A stretch of 10,864 nucleotides of DNA from Deltaproteobacteria bacterium (GTDB lineage Bacteria > Desulfobacterota > DSM-4660 > Desulfatiglandales > Desulfatiglandaceae). The stretch's first letter is position 1, and each line of letters begins with the position of its first letter. The stretch lies in the NCBI GenBank assembly GCA_013349725.1, contig DUZB01000099.1:1-10864 (forward strand), in the 5' to 3' direction. The translations under genes were made by a program, and so were the position numbers. Under the pieces are notes generated by a model. The model did no database searches. It was not told the DNA's origin and saw nothing but the letters and a program-made list of their open reading frames with translations. This document shows positions 1-7,588 of this stretch, one piece after another.

Positions 1-210
1 TATACCCAAATGTACAATCTTCGCCACGGTCGTGACGGAACTTTGTTTAGGGGTCGATATAAATCGATTCTCGTTGACGGGGACAGCTATGTACTGCAGT
101 TGGTGAAAAGGGGTCAAGTCTGCTCTTGGCTCACCTTGGAAAACATAAGTGTTTGCCTTATTCCTGCCTGGAAATGGGCATCCAGTGATCCGGATGCGGT
201 CATGAAGTAA
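1..210 (+). pseudogene. Remnant of an IS200-like / REP-associated tyrosine transposase (RAYT)
   Basis: The frame is open from the first base of the window, so the gene is cut at the left edge. Residues encoded by bases 1-102 read YTQMYNLRHGRDGTLFRGRY followed by KSILVDGDSYVLQL. This is the well-known signature around the LFxGRYKxILVDxDSYLL block of RAYT/Y1_Tnp-family transposases. In intact members this block continues into a conserved SRYIHLNP segment and a further C-terminal region. Here that continuation is missing: after about base 102 the sequence becomes unrelated (KRGQVCSWLT onwards) and stops at 208-210. The 3' part of the frame contains a REP-like hairpin rather than protein-coding homology. 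I infer a truncated, non-functional copy that lost its 3' end. The upstream catalytic HUH and Tyr motifs lie outside the window and cannot be judged. Confidence 0.72.
102..135. repeat. REP-like imperfect hairpin abutting the transposase remnant
   Basis: GTCAAG (113-118) pairs with CTTGGC (125-130) around the loop TCTGCT. The stem extends outwards by G112:T131 and G111:C132, giving eight pairs including two G-T pairs. GGTGA (102-106) and TCACC (131-135) also form a 5-base inverted pair that could be an alternative fold. The motif GGGGTCAAGTCTG starts exactly where transposase homology ends. From memory, similar GGGGTCA-type sequences are common beside RAYT genes in Desulfobacterota; that resemblance is recollection, not a search result. 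It is probably the REP partner or the 3' boundary of the element. Confidence 0.4.
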
Positions 211-405
211 CAGTTTCCTGGATATGTCTTGCATTTTAATGACACTTCTCTTATCATCTAAATTTTGAAATCTCAAAAAAACGTGATTTGTGTTCTGCTA
301 TTGGTGAGGATGTGGACAGGTTGGGCCGCACCTTCATGCAGCAGGAATTTCGTTTTGAACCCTATGGTAGAAATCACGAAAAGCTGACGCGGTGTAGAAG
401 ATCCC

Positions 406-1002
406 ATGGTAAATTGGATGAAGAAAATTTCGGGTTTGTTCAAGAAACCGCTTATATTTTTGTCGGTTTTCATGCCTTTTGTTTTCTTTATGGCAGGAAC
501 AGGTTGGGCTGAAGACGCACGCATCACGGATATCGTGGTTACCAATTCCAGCGAAGACCTTCTTGTGTATTTCACCGTGACGGACTGCTTCAAAGAAGAT
601 ATGAAGAAGGCAATCGATAACGGGGTGAGCACGGTTTTTACATTTCTCATAAGACTTGATGAGGTGAGAGATTTCTGGTGGGATAATGAAATTGCAGACC
701 TCAGAATAAGCCATGAAATCAGGTATGACAACCTCAAAAATATATACCTATTGAAACTTGCGTCAGGCGATGGCAAGGAATTGTATGTGAAGGATTTCGA
801 TAAGGCGAGAAAGCTGATGTCGGAAGTAGTGGGATGTAGAGTAACTTCACTCAAGAACCTTCAAAAAGGGGTTCGCTATCAGATCGGCTTAAAGGCGGAA
901 CTGGATAAAATACGGTTGCCTTTTTACTTCCATTACGTCTTCTTTTTTCTTTCACTCTGGGATTTTGAGACGGATTGGTACATCGTTGATTTCAAATATT
1001 GA
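406..1002 (+). CDS. DUF4390 domain-containing exported protein
   Basis: A 198-residue protein of unknown function. The N-terminus has basic residues (M5-K6-K7, K13-K14), a hydrophobic run at about 15-31 and a signal-peptidase-like site after G33-W34-A35, so the mature protein probably lies in the periplasm or is membrane-attached. The mature part, with an ITDIVVTNSSEDLLVYF-like start, an FTFLIRLDEVRDFWWD segment and a closing FETDWYIVDFKY, matches the DUF4390 (PF14334) pattern as I recall it. This family is typically encoded just upstream of NtrY-like kinases, as here (18-base gap). The ATG at 406 has AGAAG at 396-400; the in-frame ATG at 418 (M5) lacks a Shine-Dalgarno sequence but would also keep the signal peptide. 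An accessory role for the kinase is inference from context only. Bases 211-405 upstream show no gene and no promoter I can defend. Confidence 0.8.
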   Translation: MVNWMKKISGLFKKPLIFLSVFMPFVFFMAGTGWAEDARITDIVVTNSSEDLLVYFTVTDCFKEDMKKAIDNGVSTVFTFLIRLDEVRDFWWDNEIADLRISHEIRYDNLKNIYLLKLASGDGKELYVKDFDKARKLMSEVVGCRVTSLKNLQKGVRYQIGLKAELDKIRLPFYFHYVFFFLSLWDFETDWYIVDFKY

Positions 1003-1020
1003 TTTCTTCAATCAGCCCTT

Positions 1021-3252
1021 ATGAAAGATTATCTGAAAGCCGAAGTTTTGGATCTCAAACGCCGCCGGAAAGAAAGGTACCTCATTATTCTTCTGGGGGT
1101 GGTCATATCCATCCTTATCTATGTGGGGCGACACCTTTTTCACCTGGGACAGTCTCTTCCTTTTTCCAGCAGCATCCTCGCTTTTGGTCTCATTAATATC
1201 AATGTTATCCTTCTCCTTCTCCTACTCTTTCTGACTGTCAGAAACCTTGTGAAGCTCCTTTTTGAAAGAAAAAAGAGCATTATGGGGGCCAAACTCAGAA
1301 CAAAACTGGTCCTGGCATTCGTAAGCCTTACTCTCTTGCCAACCATGATTCTTTTTTTTGTTTCCGTGCAATTTATCTCTTCATCCATTGAATACTGGTT
1401 TAACCTGCAGGTGGAGCAATCCCTGGAGAATTCTCTGGAGGTAGGCCAGGATCATTACAAAGGAATTACGGACGAAATCCTTTCCTTTGGAAATAATTTT
1501 GGCCGGGTTATCAGTTATGAAGGTTTGATGATCGTTTCAAAAAAAGAAGATCTGGGAAAATTTATCGGAGAAAAGAGAAAGGAATTCGGCCTGGCATCTA
1601 TTACGGTTTTTTCCCAGGACCTTGAACTGATGGCGATCTCAAAAGATCATAGAATTGATCTGAGCTCTTTCAAGAAACCGGATGTTGAGATTCTCAGGGA
1701 CAGTTTGAAGAAAGGAACAGACAGTCAGTTTATCCAATCCTCTCCCCATGGCGATCTGGTAAATGGGATTGTCCCTGTTTTTTCAAGGACCAAGTCCAAG
1801 GCCGTTGTGGGACTTATTGTATTGTCCAAATTTGTTCCCGGAATATTTGTAAACCGGCTTCATGCCATTTCAAAGGGGCTTCAGGAATACAGGCAGCTCA
1901 AAATGCTGAAAACGCCTATCAAGGCCAGCCATATGATTACGCTGTCTATTGTTACGCTGCTCATCATTTTTTCTTCCGTCTGGTTTGGTTTTTATTTATC
2001 GAAAGAAATTACGGTTCCTATCAAGGAACTGGCTGAAGCAACAAATCGTATTGCTTCTGGAGATTATGATTTCTTCATAGATCTGGAGACAAGGGATGAG
2101 ATGGGAGTTCTGGTCAATTCCTTTAATCGGATGACCATGGATCTCAAGACCGGCAAGGAAAAACTGGAAACAGCCCACAGCGAACTGGTGGAGAGCAATC
2201 TGGAGCTGGAACAGCGACGACTCTATATGGAAATTGTCCTGGCCAACGTGGCTGCGGGGGTTGTTTCCGCCGATGCTCAAGGAAAAATTCTTACCATCAA
2301 CAAGTCGGCCGAAAGGATGCTCAATATAGAGGCGTCCATGATGATCGGAAAGGATTATCGGGATGTTCTTGAACGGGGCTACAGCAAAATGCTCGAAAAA
2401 CTTCCAGGTGACCAGGGACTGTTCGAAAAAGGATTTCTGGAAAAACAGATCAGGCTCTCTGTTGGTGGAAGAAGACTGACCCTGTTGGTTACGCTGAACG
2501 TGCTGCGTGATGACAGGGGCAGGTATTTAGGGCTCGTGGCTGTCTTTGAGGATCTCACTGAAATCGAAAAGGCCCAGAGAGTGGCGGCCTGGCGCGAGGT
2601 TGCCAGAAGGATTGCCCATGAGGTGAAAAACCCGCTTACGCCTATTCAGCTTTCCGCCCAGCGCCTTCAGAAACGATATGGATCTGTGCTGGCGGATGAA
2701 GACGCGCAAGTTTTCAAAGAATGTACCGGTATGATTGTGACGCAGGTGGAGGAATTAAAGCGTCTTGTGAATGAATTTTCCAACTTTGCGCGCATGCCGG
2801 CTACCAATCCGGTCCCTTCGGATATCCGGAAGATTATATCTGAAGCCCTGAATCTTTACCGGGAGGCCCATAAAGATATCGAATTTATTTTTGTCCCGCC
2901 CGATGACACGCCTGTTTTCAATCTTGACCCGGAACAGATGAAGAGAGTTATGATTAACCTTCTTGACAATGCGGTTGAGGCTCTCGAAGGGCAAGGGGTT
3001 GTTTCAGTGAGTCTGGCCTACGACAGTGTACTGAAAATGGTAACCATTGAAGTCATTGACAACGGAACGGGAATCAGCGCGGAAAATAAGGAACTTCTGT
3101 TTGAACCTTACTTTTCCACCAAGAAACAGGGAACCGGCCTCGGCCTTGCGATAGTCAATACCATCATCACGGACCATAACGGGTTTATTCGTGTTCAGAA
3201 CAATAAGCCTAAAGGCACAAAGTTCATCATTGAACTGCCCGTGAGGTTATAA
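1021..3252 (+). CDS. NtrY-like membrane sensor histidine kinase
   Basis: A 743-residue kinase expected to autophosphorylate on His and pass phosphate to a response regulator. Three N-terminal membrane segments lie at about 18-38, 50-72 and 94-117. A roughly 185-residue loop follows, then a fourth segment at about 305-327. HAMP occupies about 328-380 (KEITVPIKELAEATNRIASG), followed by a coiled coil and a PAS domain at about 401-510. The HisKA H-box RRIAHEVKNPLTPIQLS places the phospho-acceptor at H533. The FSNFARMP segment after it is typical of NtrY. The ATPase domain has the N-box around N646-N650, G1 DNGTGIS (D680-S686), F-box FEPYFS (694-699) and G2 GTGLGLAI (704-711), so all catalytic boxes look intact. 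NtrY kinases usually pair with a sigma-54-type regulator (NtrX), but waaA follows directly after 10 bases. The signal sensed is unknown. Nitrogen control should not be assumed from the name. Confidence 0.92.
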   Translation: MKDYLKAEVLDLKRRRKERYLIILLGVVISILIYVGRHLFHLGQSLPFSSSILAFGLININVILLLLLLFLTVRNLVKLLFERKKSIMGAKLRTKLVLAFVSLTLLPTMILFFVSVQFISSSIEYWFNLQVEQSLENSLEVGQDHYKGITDEILSFGNNFGRVISYEGLMIVSKKEDLGKFIGEKRKEFGLASITVFSQDLELMAISKDHRIDLSSFKKPDVEILRDSLKKGTDSQFIQSSPHGDLVNGIVPVFSRTKSKAVVGLIVLSKFVPGIFVNRLHAISKGLQEYRQLKMLKTPIKASHMITLSIVTLLIIFSSVWFGFYLSKEITVPIKELAEATNRIASGDYDFFIDLETRDEMGVLVNSFNRMTMDLKTGKEKLETAHSELVESNLELEQRRLYMEIVLANVAAGVVSADAQGKILTINKSAERMLNIEASMMIGKDYRDVLERGYSKMLEKLPGDQGLFEKGFLEKQIRLSVGGRRLTLLVTLNVLRDDRGRYLGLVAVFEDLTEIEKAQRVAAWREVARRIAHEVKNPLTPIQLSAQRLQKRYGSVLADEDAQVFKECTGMIVTQVEELKRLVNEFSNFARMPATNPVPSDIRKIISEALNLYREAHKDIEFIFVPPDDTPVFNLDPEQMKRVMINLLDNAVEALEGQGVVSVSLAYDSVLKMVTIEVIDNGTGISAENKELLFEPYFSTKKQGTGLGLAIVNTIITDHNGFIRVQNNKPKGTKFIIELPVRL

Positions 3253-3262
3253 AAATTCTCTC

Positions 3263-4516
3263 ATGTTTGCGTATCATTTTATCTGGACCTTCCCTCTTTT
3301 TTTCTTTCTTCCGCTGAAACGCTTTGTGAAAAATCAGAGGCTGAGAGAGAGATTCGCTCTGGATTCAAATTTCCCTCTTCCTGCAAAAAGCAATATCTGG
3401 ATACATGCCCTTTCCGTGGGAGAGGTGATTTCCGCACTCCCCCTTGTGGACGCTCTTCAGACAAAATATTCCGATCAGGGAGTGGTTTTTACGGTCACGA
3501 CCAAAAGCGGAATGACCGTGGCTGAAGAGAAATTGAAAAACAGAGGTATCAGACTGCAGTACATGCCCCTGGATGCCTGGTGGATTCTGCGAAAGTTTGT
3601 CCGCCATATCCGGCCCTCGGTTTTTGTCCTGGTGGAGACGGATATCTGGCCGGGCTTGCTTGATTGGCTTCAAAGAAAAGGGGTAAGAAGCATTCTGGTG
3701 AATGGGCGGATTTCTCCTCGAACCTTCAGGGCATATAACAAGGCACGATTTTTTGTAAGAAAGGTCTTTGATCCGCTCGAACTCTGTCTGATGCAATCGG
3801 ATCTGGACCGAAATCGCCTGCTCAGAATCGGTATCCCGGAAAGGAAAGTAATGACCACGGGGAATATTAAATTTGACCGGAAATGGGTGGCCATGAGCAG
3901 GAAGGAGAGAGAGGAATGGTCTTATAGGTTGAAAATAAAACCCGGGACTTTCCTGTGGGTGGCGGGAAGCACCCATCCCGGCGAAGAAGAGATCGTGCTC
4001 GATGTTTTCATGAGAATACGGGCTTCGTTCCCTGATTTCCGCCTTATACTTGCCCCGAGGGATATCGGAAGGTCCCGTGAAATCATGGAGATGGTTTCGA
4101 AAAGAGACTTGAAATGGGTTTTGAGAAGCAGGCTTTCAGCGGGCGAGGGGGCTGAATGGGATGTTCTTGTCCTGGACACCATGGGAGAACTGGGAAGAAT
4201 TTACGGTCTTGCAGGGGTGAGCTTTGTCGGCGGAAGCCTGGTCCGGGTGGGAGGGCATAACCTTCTTGAACCGGCCAGCTTTGGTTGTCCCATACTCTTC
4301 GGTCCCTATACGCATAATTTTGTATGGTTGTCTTCCATGCTTCTTGAATGGGAGGGGGGGTGGCGCGTTCATGACGCAGCGAGCCTTCATGATGCCTTGA
4401 AAAGCCTTTTGATGGATAGTGAGAGTCGCGCGCAGATGGGTGAGCATGCCAGAGCCTTTGTTGAATCTAACAGTGGGGCCCTTGAAAGGGTTCTTGAACT
4501 GATTTTTCCAAAGTGA
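3263..4516 (+). CDS. waaA: 3-deoxy-D-manno-octulosonic acid (Kdo) transferase
   Basis: WaaA (KdtA) transfers Kdo from CMP-Kdo to lipid IV-A at the cytoplasmic face of the inner membrane, the first step of LPS core synthesis. The 417-residue length fits the family. A hydrophobic N-terminal anchor spans about residues 1-18. The acceptor-domain motif WIHALSVGE (46-54) carries the conserved Glu (E54) that acts as catalytic base in the family. VETDIWPG (124-131), VNGRIS, TTGNIKFD (198-205) and the donor-domain GGSLVRVGGHNLLEPA (323-338) are all present. Whether it adds one or more Kdo residues cannot be told from sequence. No clear Shine-Dalgarno precedes the ATG, but the kinase stop codon lies only 10 bases upstream, which suggests translational coupling. 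It is followed after 30 bases by lpxK. Confidence 0.95.
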   Translation: MFAYHFIWTFPLFFFLPLKRFVKNQRLRERFALDSNFPLPAKSNIWIHALSVGEVISALPLVDALQTKYSDQGVVFTVTTKSGMTVAEEKLKNRGIRLQYMPLDAWWILRKFVRHIRPSVFVLVETDIWPGLLDWLQRKGVRSILVNGRISPRTFRAYNKARFFVRKVFDPLELCLMQSDLDRNRLLRIGIPERKVMTTGNIKFDRKWVAMSRKEREEWSYRLKIKPGTFLWVAGSTHPGEEEIVLDVFMRIRASFPDFRLILAPRDIGRSREIMEMVSKRDLKWVLRSRLSAGEGAEWDVLVLDTMGELGRIYGLAGVSFVGGSLVRVGGHNLLEPASFGCPILFGPYTHNFVWLSSMLLEWEGGWRVHDAASLHDALKSLLMDSESRAQMGEHARAFVESNSGALERVLELIFPK

Positions 4517-4546
4517 GCCGGTAATGCATAAGAATACAGGAATAAG

Positions 4547-5659
4547 ATGAATTTATTTTCGGAACCTGACTGGAATCGGATCCATAATCGGACAAAGTGG
4601 AGTTGCTGGACGCTGCCCCTGGCAGCTTGTTCTTTATTTTATGGAGCCGGAGTCCGGGTGCGTTTAAGGAGATATTATGCAGGTTCTTTGAAAGTCAGGC
4701 GGCTTCCCGGTTTTGTTGTAAGTCTGGGAAACCTGACGGCCGGCGGTACCGGAAAAACGCCCGCGGTGGCCATGCTGGCTGAATGGGCGGTGCAGGAAGG
4801 AGGGAAGGTTGCCATACTAACGAGAGGCTATGGCGGCAGACACGGCCAGGAAGTCCTGGAGGTATCCGATGGGAAAAAGGTAATGGTCGATTCCCTTCTG
4901 GCCGGAGACGAACCCTGTCTTCTGGCGAAAAGACTTGACGGGGCGCCCGTTATTGTTGCAAATGACCGATACAAAGCGGGGTTGTATGCGCACAGAAAAT
5001 TCGGGTCTGATTTCTTTATCCTTGACGACGGTTATCAGCACATCAGGCTCGCAAGAGATATGAATATTGCCCTCATGGGTGCGCTGGACCCTTTTGGCAA
5101 CGGTCACCTTCTTCCCTGGGGACCTTTGAGAGAGCCTTTGAGGGAAATAAGAAGGGCGGATGCCTGTATCCTTACAAGGGCTGGAAAATTCGGCAGCGAA
5201 TCTGAAGTTCCGACTGCGCTGAGAAAAAAAATCGGGTTGATTCCCTGTTTCCGCGCTGAACATCTCCCTCAAAAGGTTATCATCCCGTATTCAGGGGACT
5301 CCTATGGACCGGAATTCTTAAAGGGAAAGCGTGTTGTTGCTTTTGCCGGGATTGGTTCTCCTGAGTCATTCAGAGAAACGTTGATGAAGGCAGGAGCACA
5401 AGTGGTGAGGTTTCTGCCCTTTCGAGACCATTTCCGATTCAGTGGAAACGATCTGGATGAGATTTTCAGGGTTCGGGAAAAGTTGAATGCTGCATTGGTT
5501 ATCACAACAGAAAAGGACTGGATGAGGATCTCCTCTGTGGAGCAGCCTCGCTCTCAAATGGCGTATCTGACCATCAGATTTTCCATCCTCGGCGATCGAA
5601 ACATTTTTTTTCAAATGATCCGGAGTCGCAGGGAAAAGGCCTCGGGTCTAAAGGCGTAA
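4547..5659 (+). CDS. lpxK: Tetraacyldisaccharide 4'-kinase
   Basis: LpxK phosphorylates the 4' position of the tetraacyldisaccharide 1-phosphate to make lipid IV-A, the acceptor for the upstream-encoded WaaA. The 370-residue length is slightly longer than many family members. A short hydrophobic N-terminal stretch (about 22-34) suits a peripheral inner-membrane enzyme. The P-loop reads SLGNLTAGGTGKTP, with K70 and T71 as the phosphate-binding residues. It is followed by LTRGYGG (91-97), the GDEP motif (120-123), ANDRY, and the second Walker-like block LDDGYQH (159-165). PFGNGHLLPWGPLREP and the late TTEKDW motif are also characteristic. The start is supported by AGGA at 4538-4541, five bases ahead of the ATG. 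About 290 non-coding bases follow before waaF, so transcription may end or be attenuated there. Confidence 0.95.
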   Translation: MNLFSEPDWNRIHNRTKWSCWTLPLAACSLFYGAGVRVRLRRYYAGSLKVRRLPGFVVSLGNLTAGGTGKTPAVAMLAEWAVQEGGKVAILTRGYGGRHGQEVLEVSDGKKVMVDSLLAGDEPCLLAKRLDGAPVIVANDRYKAGLYAHRKFGSDFFILDDGYQHIRLARDMNIALMGALDPFGNGHLLPWGPLREPLREIRRADACILTRAGKFGSESEVPTALRKKIGLIPCFRAEHLPQKVIIPYSGDSYGPEFLKGKRVVAFAGIGSPESFRETLMKAGAQVVRFLPFRDHFRFSGNDLDEIFRVREKLNAALVITTEKDWMRISSVEQPRSQMAYLTIRFSILGDRNIFFQMIRSRREKASGLKA

Positions 5660-5716
5660 CCGGATCTTTGAGGTTCTTCACGATTTGCAGTTGAAAATCG
5701 GTTATTTTCGCAACCG

Positions 5717-5856
5717 AGGTGTCAGGTGTCAGGTGTCAGTATTTCAGCGCCTAACATTTCCATTTTGTGATTCCAAGAGACATACCATTGGATATTATCT
5801 TTTATACACCAAGTACTGTCCGGGGTTTTTTTCCTGACACCTGACACCTGAAACCT
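5717..5856. repeat. Long inverted repeat with tandem-heptamer arms between lpxK and waaF
   Basis: The left arm starts with three perfect tandem copies of AGGTGTC (5717-5723, 5724-5730, 5731-5737). The right arm at 5834-5856 is its reverse complement. The bases 5722-5739 and 5834-5851 pair perfectly over 18 positions; allowing one mismatch (5721/5852), the arms match over 23 positions. The interior is 94 bases, A/T-rich, with no coding potential I trust. The right arm continues into a decayed copy (AAACCTGGTGCCTGAA). This design fits a dispersed, MITE-like or REP-like intergenic element, or a large RNA stem-loop between lpxK and waaF. A weak promoter-like pair (TTCCAA at 5771-5776, TATTAT at 5793-5798, spacing 16) lies inside but is not strong enough to call. 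The rest of 5660-5949 shows nothing recognisable. Confidence 0.7.
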
Positions 5857-5949
5857 GGTGCCTGAACAATGCCTATTTGAAAGCAAAACTTGGTGTCACA
5901 CAAATCCGTCATGAACCATTTCTTTCTAAGCCATAAGTCGAAGAATGAG

Positions 5950-7005
5950 ATGAACAGCAAACGAATCGACAGGACAGGAATAAATCGGATACTGGTTCGT
6001 TCCACCAACTGGGTAGGGGATGCGGTCATGACGCTCCCTGCGCTCGAAGCAGTGAAAGAAAATTTTCCGGGGAGTATTATTTCGGTCCTTGCGAAACCGT
6101 GGGTCGAGCCTGTTTTCAGAAGTCATCCCGCTATCCATGAAATCTTGATTATACGGAAGGGCGGCGGTGCATTTACGGGCCTTGGAGAGCTTCTTCGGGT
6201 CATCAGATCCGTGAGAAAAAGATCTTTTGACCTGGCCATTCTTTTCCAGAATGCGTTTGAGGCGGCTCTGATTTCCTGGGCCGGGGGAGTGCGGCTCAGG
6301 GCAGGATACAATACGGATGGCCGGGGGGTTCTGTTGACGCACAGTGTCGCCAGGACGCGGGACGTTTTGGACGTGCACCAGGTGGAATATTATCTATCCC
6401 TCCTCCAGAGACTTGGGTTGAAGACGGTGAAAAAAGATCCTGTCATCCATCTGTCTACCGAGGAACGGGCCGTCGCAGAGCAACGGTTGAGGGATTTCGG
6501 CATGAAGGACGGGGCTGTGGTTGTGGGGTTGAATGCAGGGGCTATTTTCGGAGGGGCGAAAAGATGGGCGCCGGAACGGTTCGCAACCATTGGAGACAGG
6601 GCTGTGGAGGAGTGGGGCGCCAGGGTTCTGGTGTTCGGAAGCGCGGGAGAGAGACAGATCGGAAAAAGGGTGATCCGCACCATGAGCCAGGCCGCAACGG
6701 ATCTTTGCGGCCGGACATCTCTGCGGGAAGCGATTGCTCTTGTGAGCATGTGCGATATTTTTGTCACCAACGATTCGGGGCTTATGCATGTGGCTTCAGC
6801 GTTGAACGTGCCTACCGTTGCCGTTTTCGGTCCCACCGACCAGGTGGCGACAGGTCCCAGAGGTCAACGGATACGGGTTGTGAATCACCGGGTGCACTGC
6901 AGCCCCTGTCTGAAACCGGAGTGCCCCACGGATCATCAGTGCATGACCGGTATCGGGGTGGAAGAAGTGTGGAAAGAGATGCAGGATTTGAGAAATGACT
7001 TTTGA
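5950..7005 (+). CDS. waaF: ADP-heptose:LPS heptosyltransferase II
   Basis: A GT9-family heptosyltransferase, predicted to add the second L-glycero-D-manno-heptose to heptosyl-Kdo2-lipid A. The N-terminal ILVRSTNWVGDAVMTLPALEAV is the WaaF form of the acceptor-site motif. The C-terminal half has GLNAGAIFGGAKRWAPERFA, FGSAGERQIG, VTNDSGLMHVASALNVP and VFGPTD, all standard for the ADP-heptose-binding domain. Near the end, cysteines at 317, 320, 325 and 331 form a CxxCx4Cx5C cluster. I choose the ATG at 5950, preceded by GAAG at 5940-5943, because it leaves a short lead-in to the conserved start. Longer in-frame options exist at ATG 5911 and TTG 5890 but lack a ribosome-binding site. The end overlaps gmhB by 11 bases. 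The assignment as II rather than another GT9 member rests on the motif form and on waaC nearby. Confidence 0.9.
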   Translation: MNSKRIDRTGINRILVRSTNWVGDAVMTLPALEAVKENFPGSIISVLAKPWVEPVFRSHPAIHEILIIRKGGGAFTGLGELLRVIRSVRKRSFDLAILFQNAFEAALISWAGGVRLRAGYNTDGRGVLLTHSVARTRDVLDVHQVEYYLSLLQRLGLKTVKKDPVIHLSTEERAVAEQRLRDFGMKDGAVVVGLNAGAIFGGAKRWAPERFATIGDRAVEEWGARVLVFGSAGERQIGKRVIRTMSQAATDLCGRTSLREAIALVSMCDIFVTNDSGLMHVASALNVPTVAVFGPTDQVATGPRGQRIRVVNHRVHCSPCLKPECPTDHQCMTGIGVEEVWKEMQDLRNDF

Positions 7006-7588
7006 AAAGAAAAAACCGGCGGTATTTTTGGATCGGGATGGAACCATAAACGAGCAGATGGGTTACATCAACCATGAAAGCCGTTTCGTCCTTTTGCCGG
7101 GTGTTGCGGAAGCGATCCGTCTTTTGAACCGGAACGGCTATTTAAGTATTGTGGTTTCGAATCAGTCAGGGGTTGGCCGCGGGTATTTTCCTGTTGATCT
7201 GGTGTATAAGCTCCATGATAAAATGGAATCGGAGTTGAAAAAACAAGACGCCGTCCTTGACCGAATCTATTTCTGCCCCCATTATCCCGGCGGAAGTGTG
7301 GTTGAATGCGACAAGTCCTGCACATGCAGGAAACCGGGAACAGGCCTGATCGATCGGGCTGTTGAGGATTTTCCCATTGACCTTGCCGCTTCTTATGTAA
7401 TCGGGGATCGATGTTCCGATATCAAAATGGCCCACCGGGCAGGGATACAAGGGATACTGGTGAAAACGGGCTACGGACGAGGCGATCTGGAATACGTTTT
7501 CCCGGGGCTTTCCTATCAGCCGCACCATGTGGCGGAAGATCTCCTTGGGGCGGTCCAGTGGATACTGGCGGGAACACGGGATGGGTGA
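6995..7588 (+). CDS. gmhB: D-glycero-beta-D-manno-heptose 1,7-bisphosphate 7-phosphatase
   Basis: A HAD-superfamily phosphatase that removes the 7-phosphate during ADP-heptose synthesis, supplying the donor used by WaaF and WaaC. All family elements are visible in 197 residues: the nucleophile motif FLDRDGT with D13 and D15, SNQSGVGRG (55-63), the zinc loop CPHYPGG...CTCRKP with C94, H96, C109 and C111, the motif III lysine K113, and the metal-binding GDRCSDI with D138 and D142. An additional Cys (C105) lies inside the loop. The ATG lies within the end of waaF (11-base overlap) and the stop codon overlaps waaC by 8 bases, so the three are almost certainly co-translated. Family members can act on the alpha or beta anomer; the LPS context favours beta. 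Confidence 0.94.
   Translation: MTFEKKKPAVFLDRDGTINEQMGYINHESRFVLLPGVAEAIRLLNRNGYLSIVVSNQSGVGRGYFPVDLVYKLHDKMESELKKQDAVLDRIYFCPHYPGGSVVECDKSCTCRKPGTGLIDRAVEDFPIDLAASYVIGDRCSDIKMAHRAGIQGILVKTGYGRGDLEYVFPGLSYQPHHVAEDLLGAVQWILAGTRDG

Noticed and set aside
273..854. 193-codon minus-strand open frame opposite the DUF4390 gene
   Set aside because: Its translation is low-complexity Ser/Leu/Thr-rich without a recognisable domain, and it lies opposite a gene with a signal peptide and family match. It is a shadow frame.
5771..5798. Sigma-70-like promoter for waaF inside the inverted repeat
   Set aside because: TATTAT is a fair -10 box but TTCCAA is a poor -35 box and the spacing is 16. Such matches are expected by chance in A/T-rich DNA.
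5717..5856. CRISPR-like array
   Set aside because: The direct repeats are contiguous seven-base units with no spacers and the second cluster is inverted. No cas gene is present.
5890..5949. Extended waaF N-terminus from TTG 5890 or ATG 5911
   Set aside because: Neither start has a ribosome-binding site, and the extra residues lie before the conserved start of the GT9 fold. ATG 5950 fits better, though ATG 5911 is not excluded.
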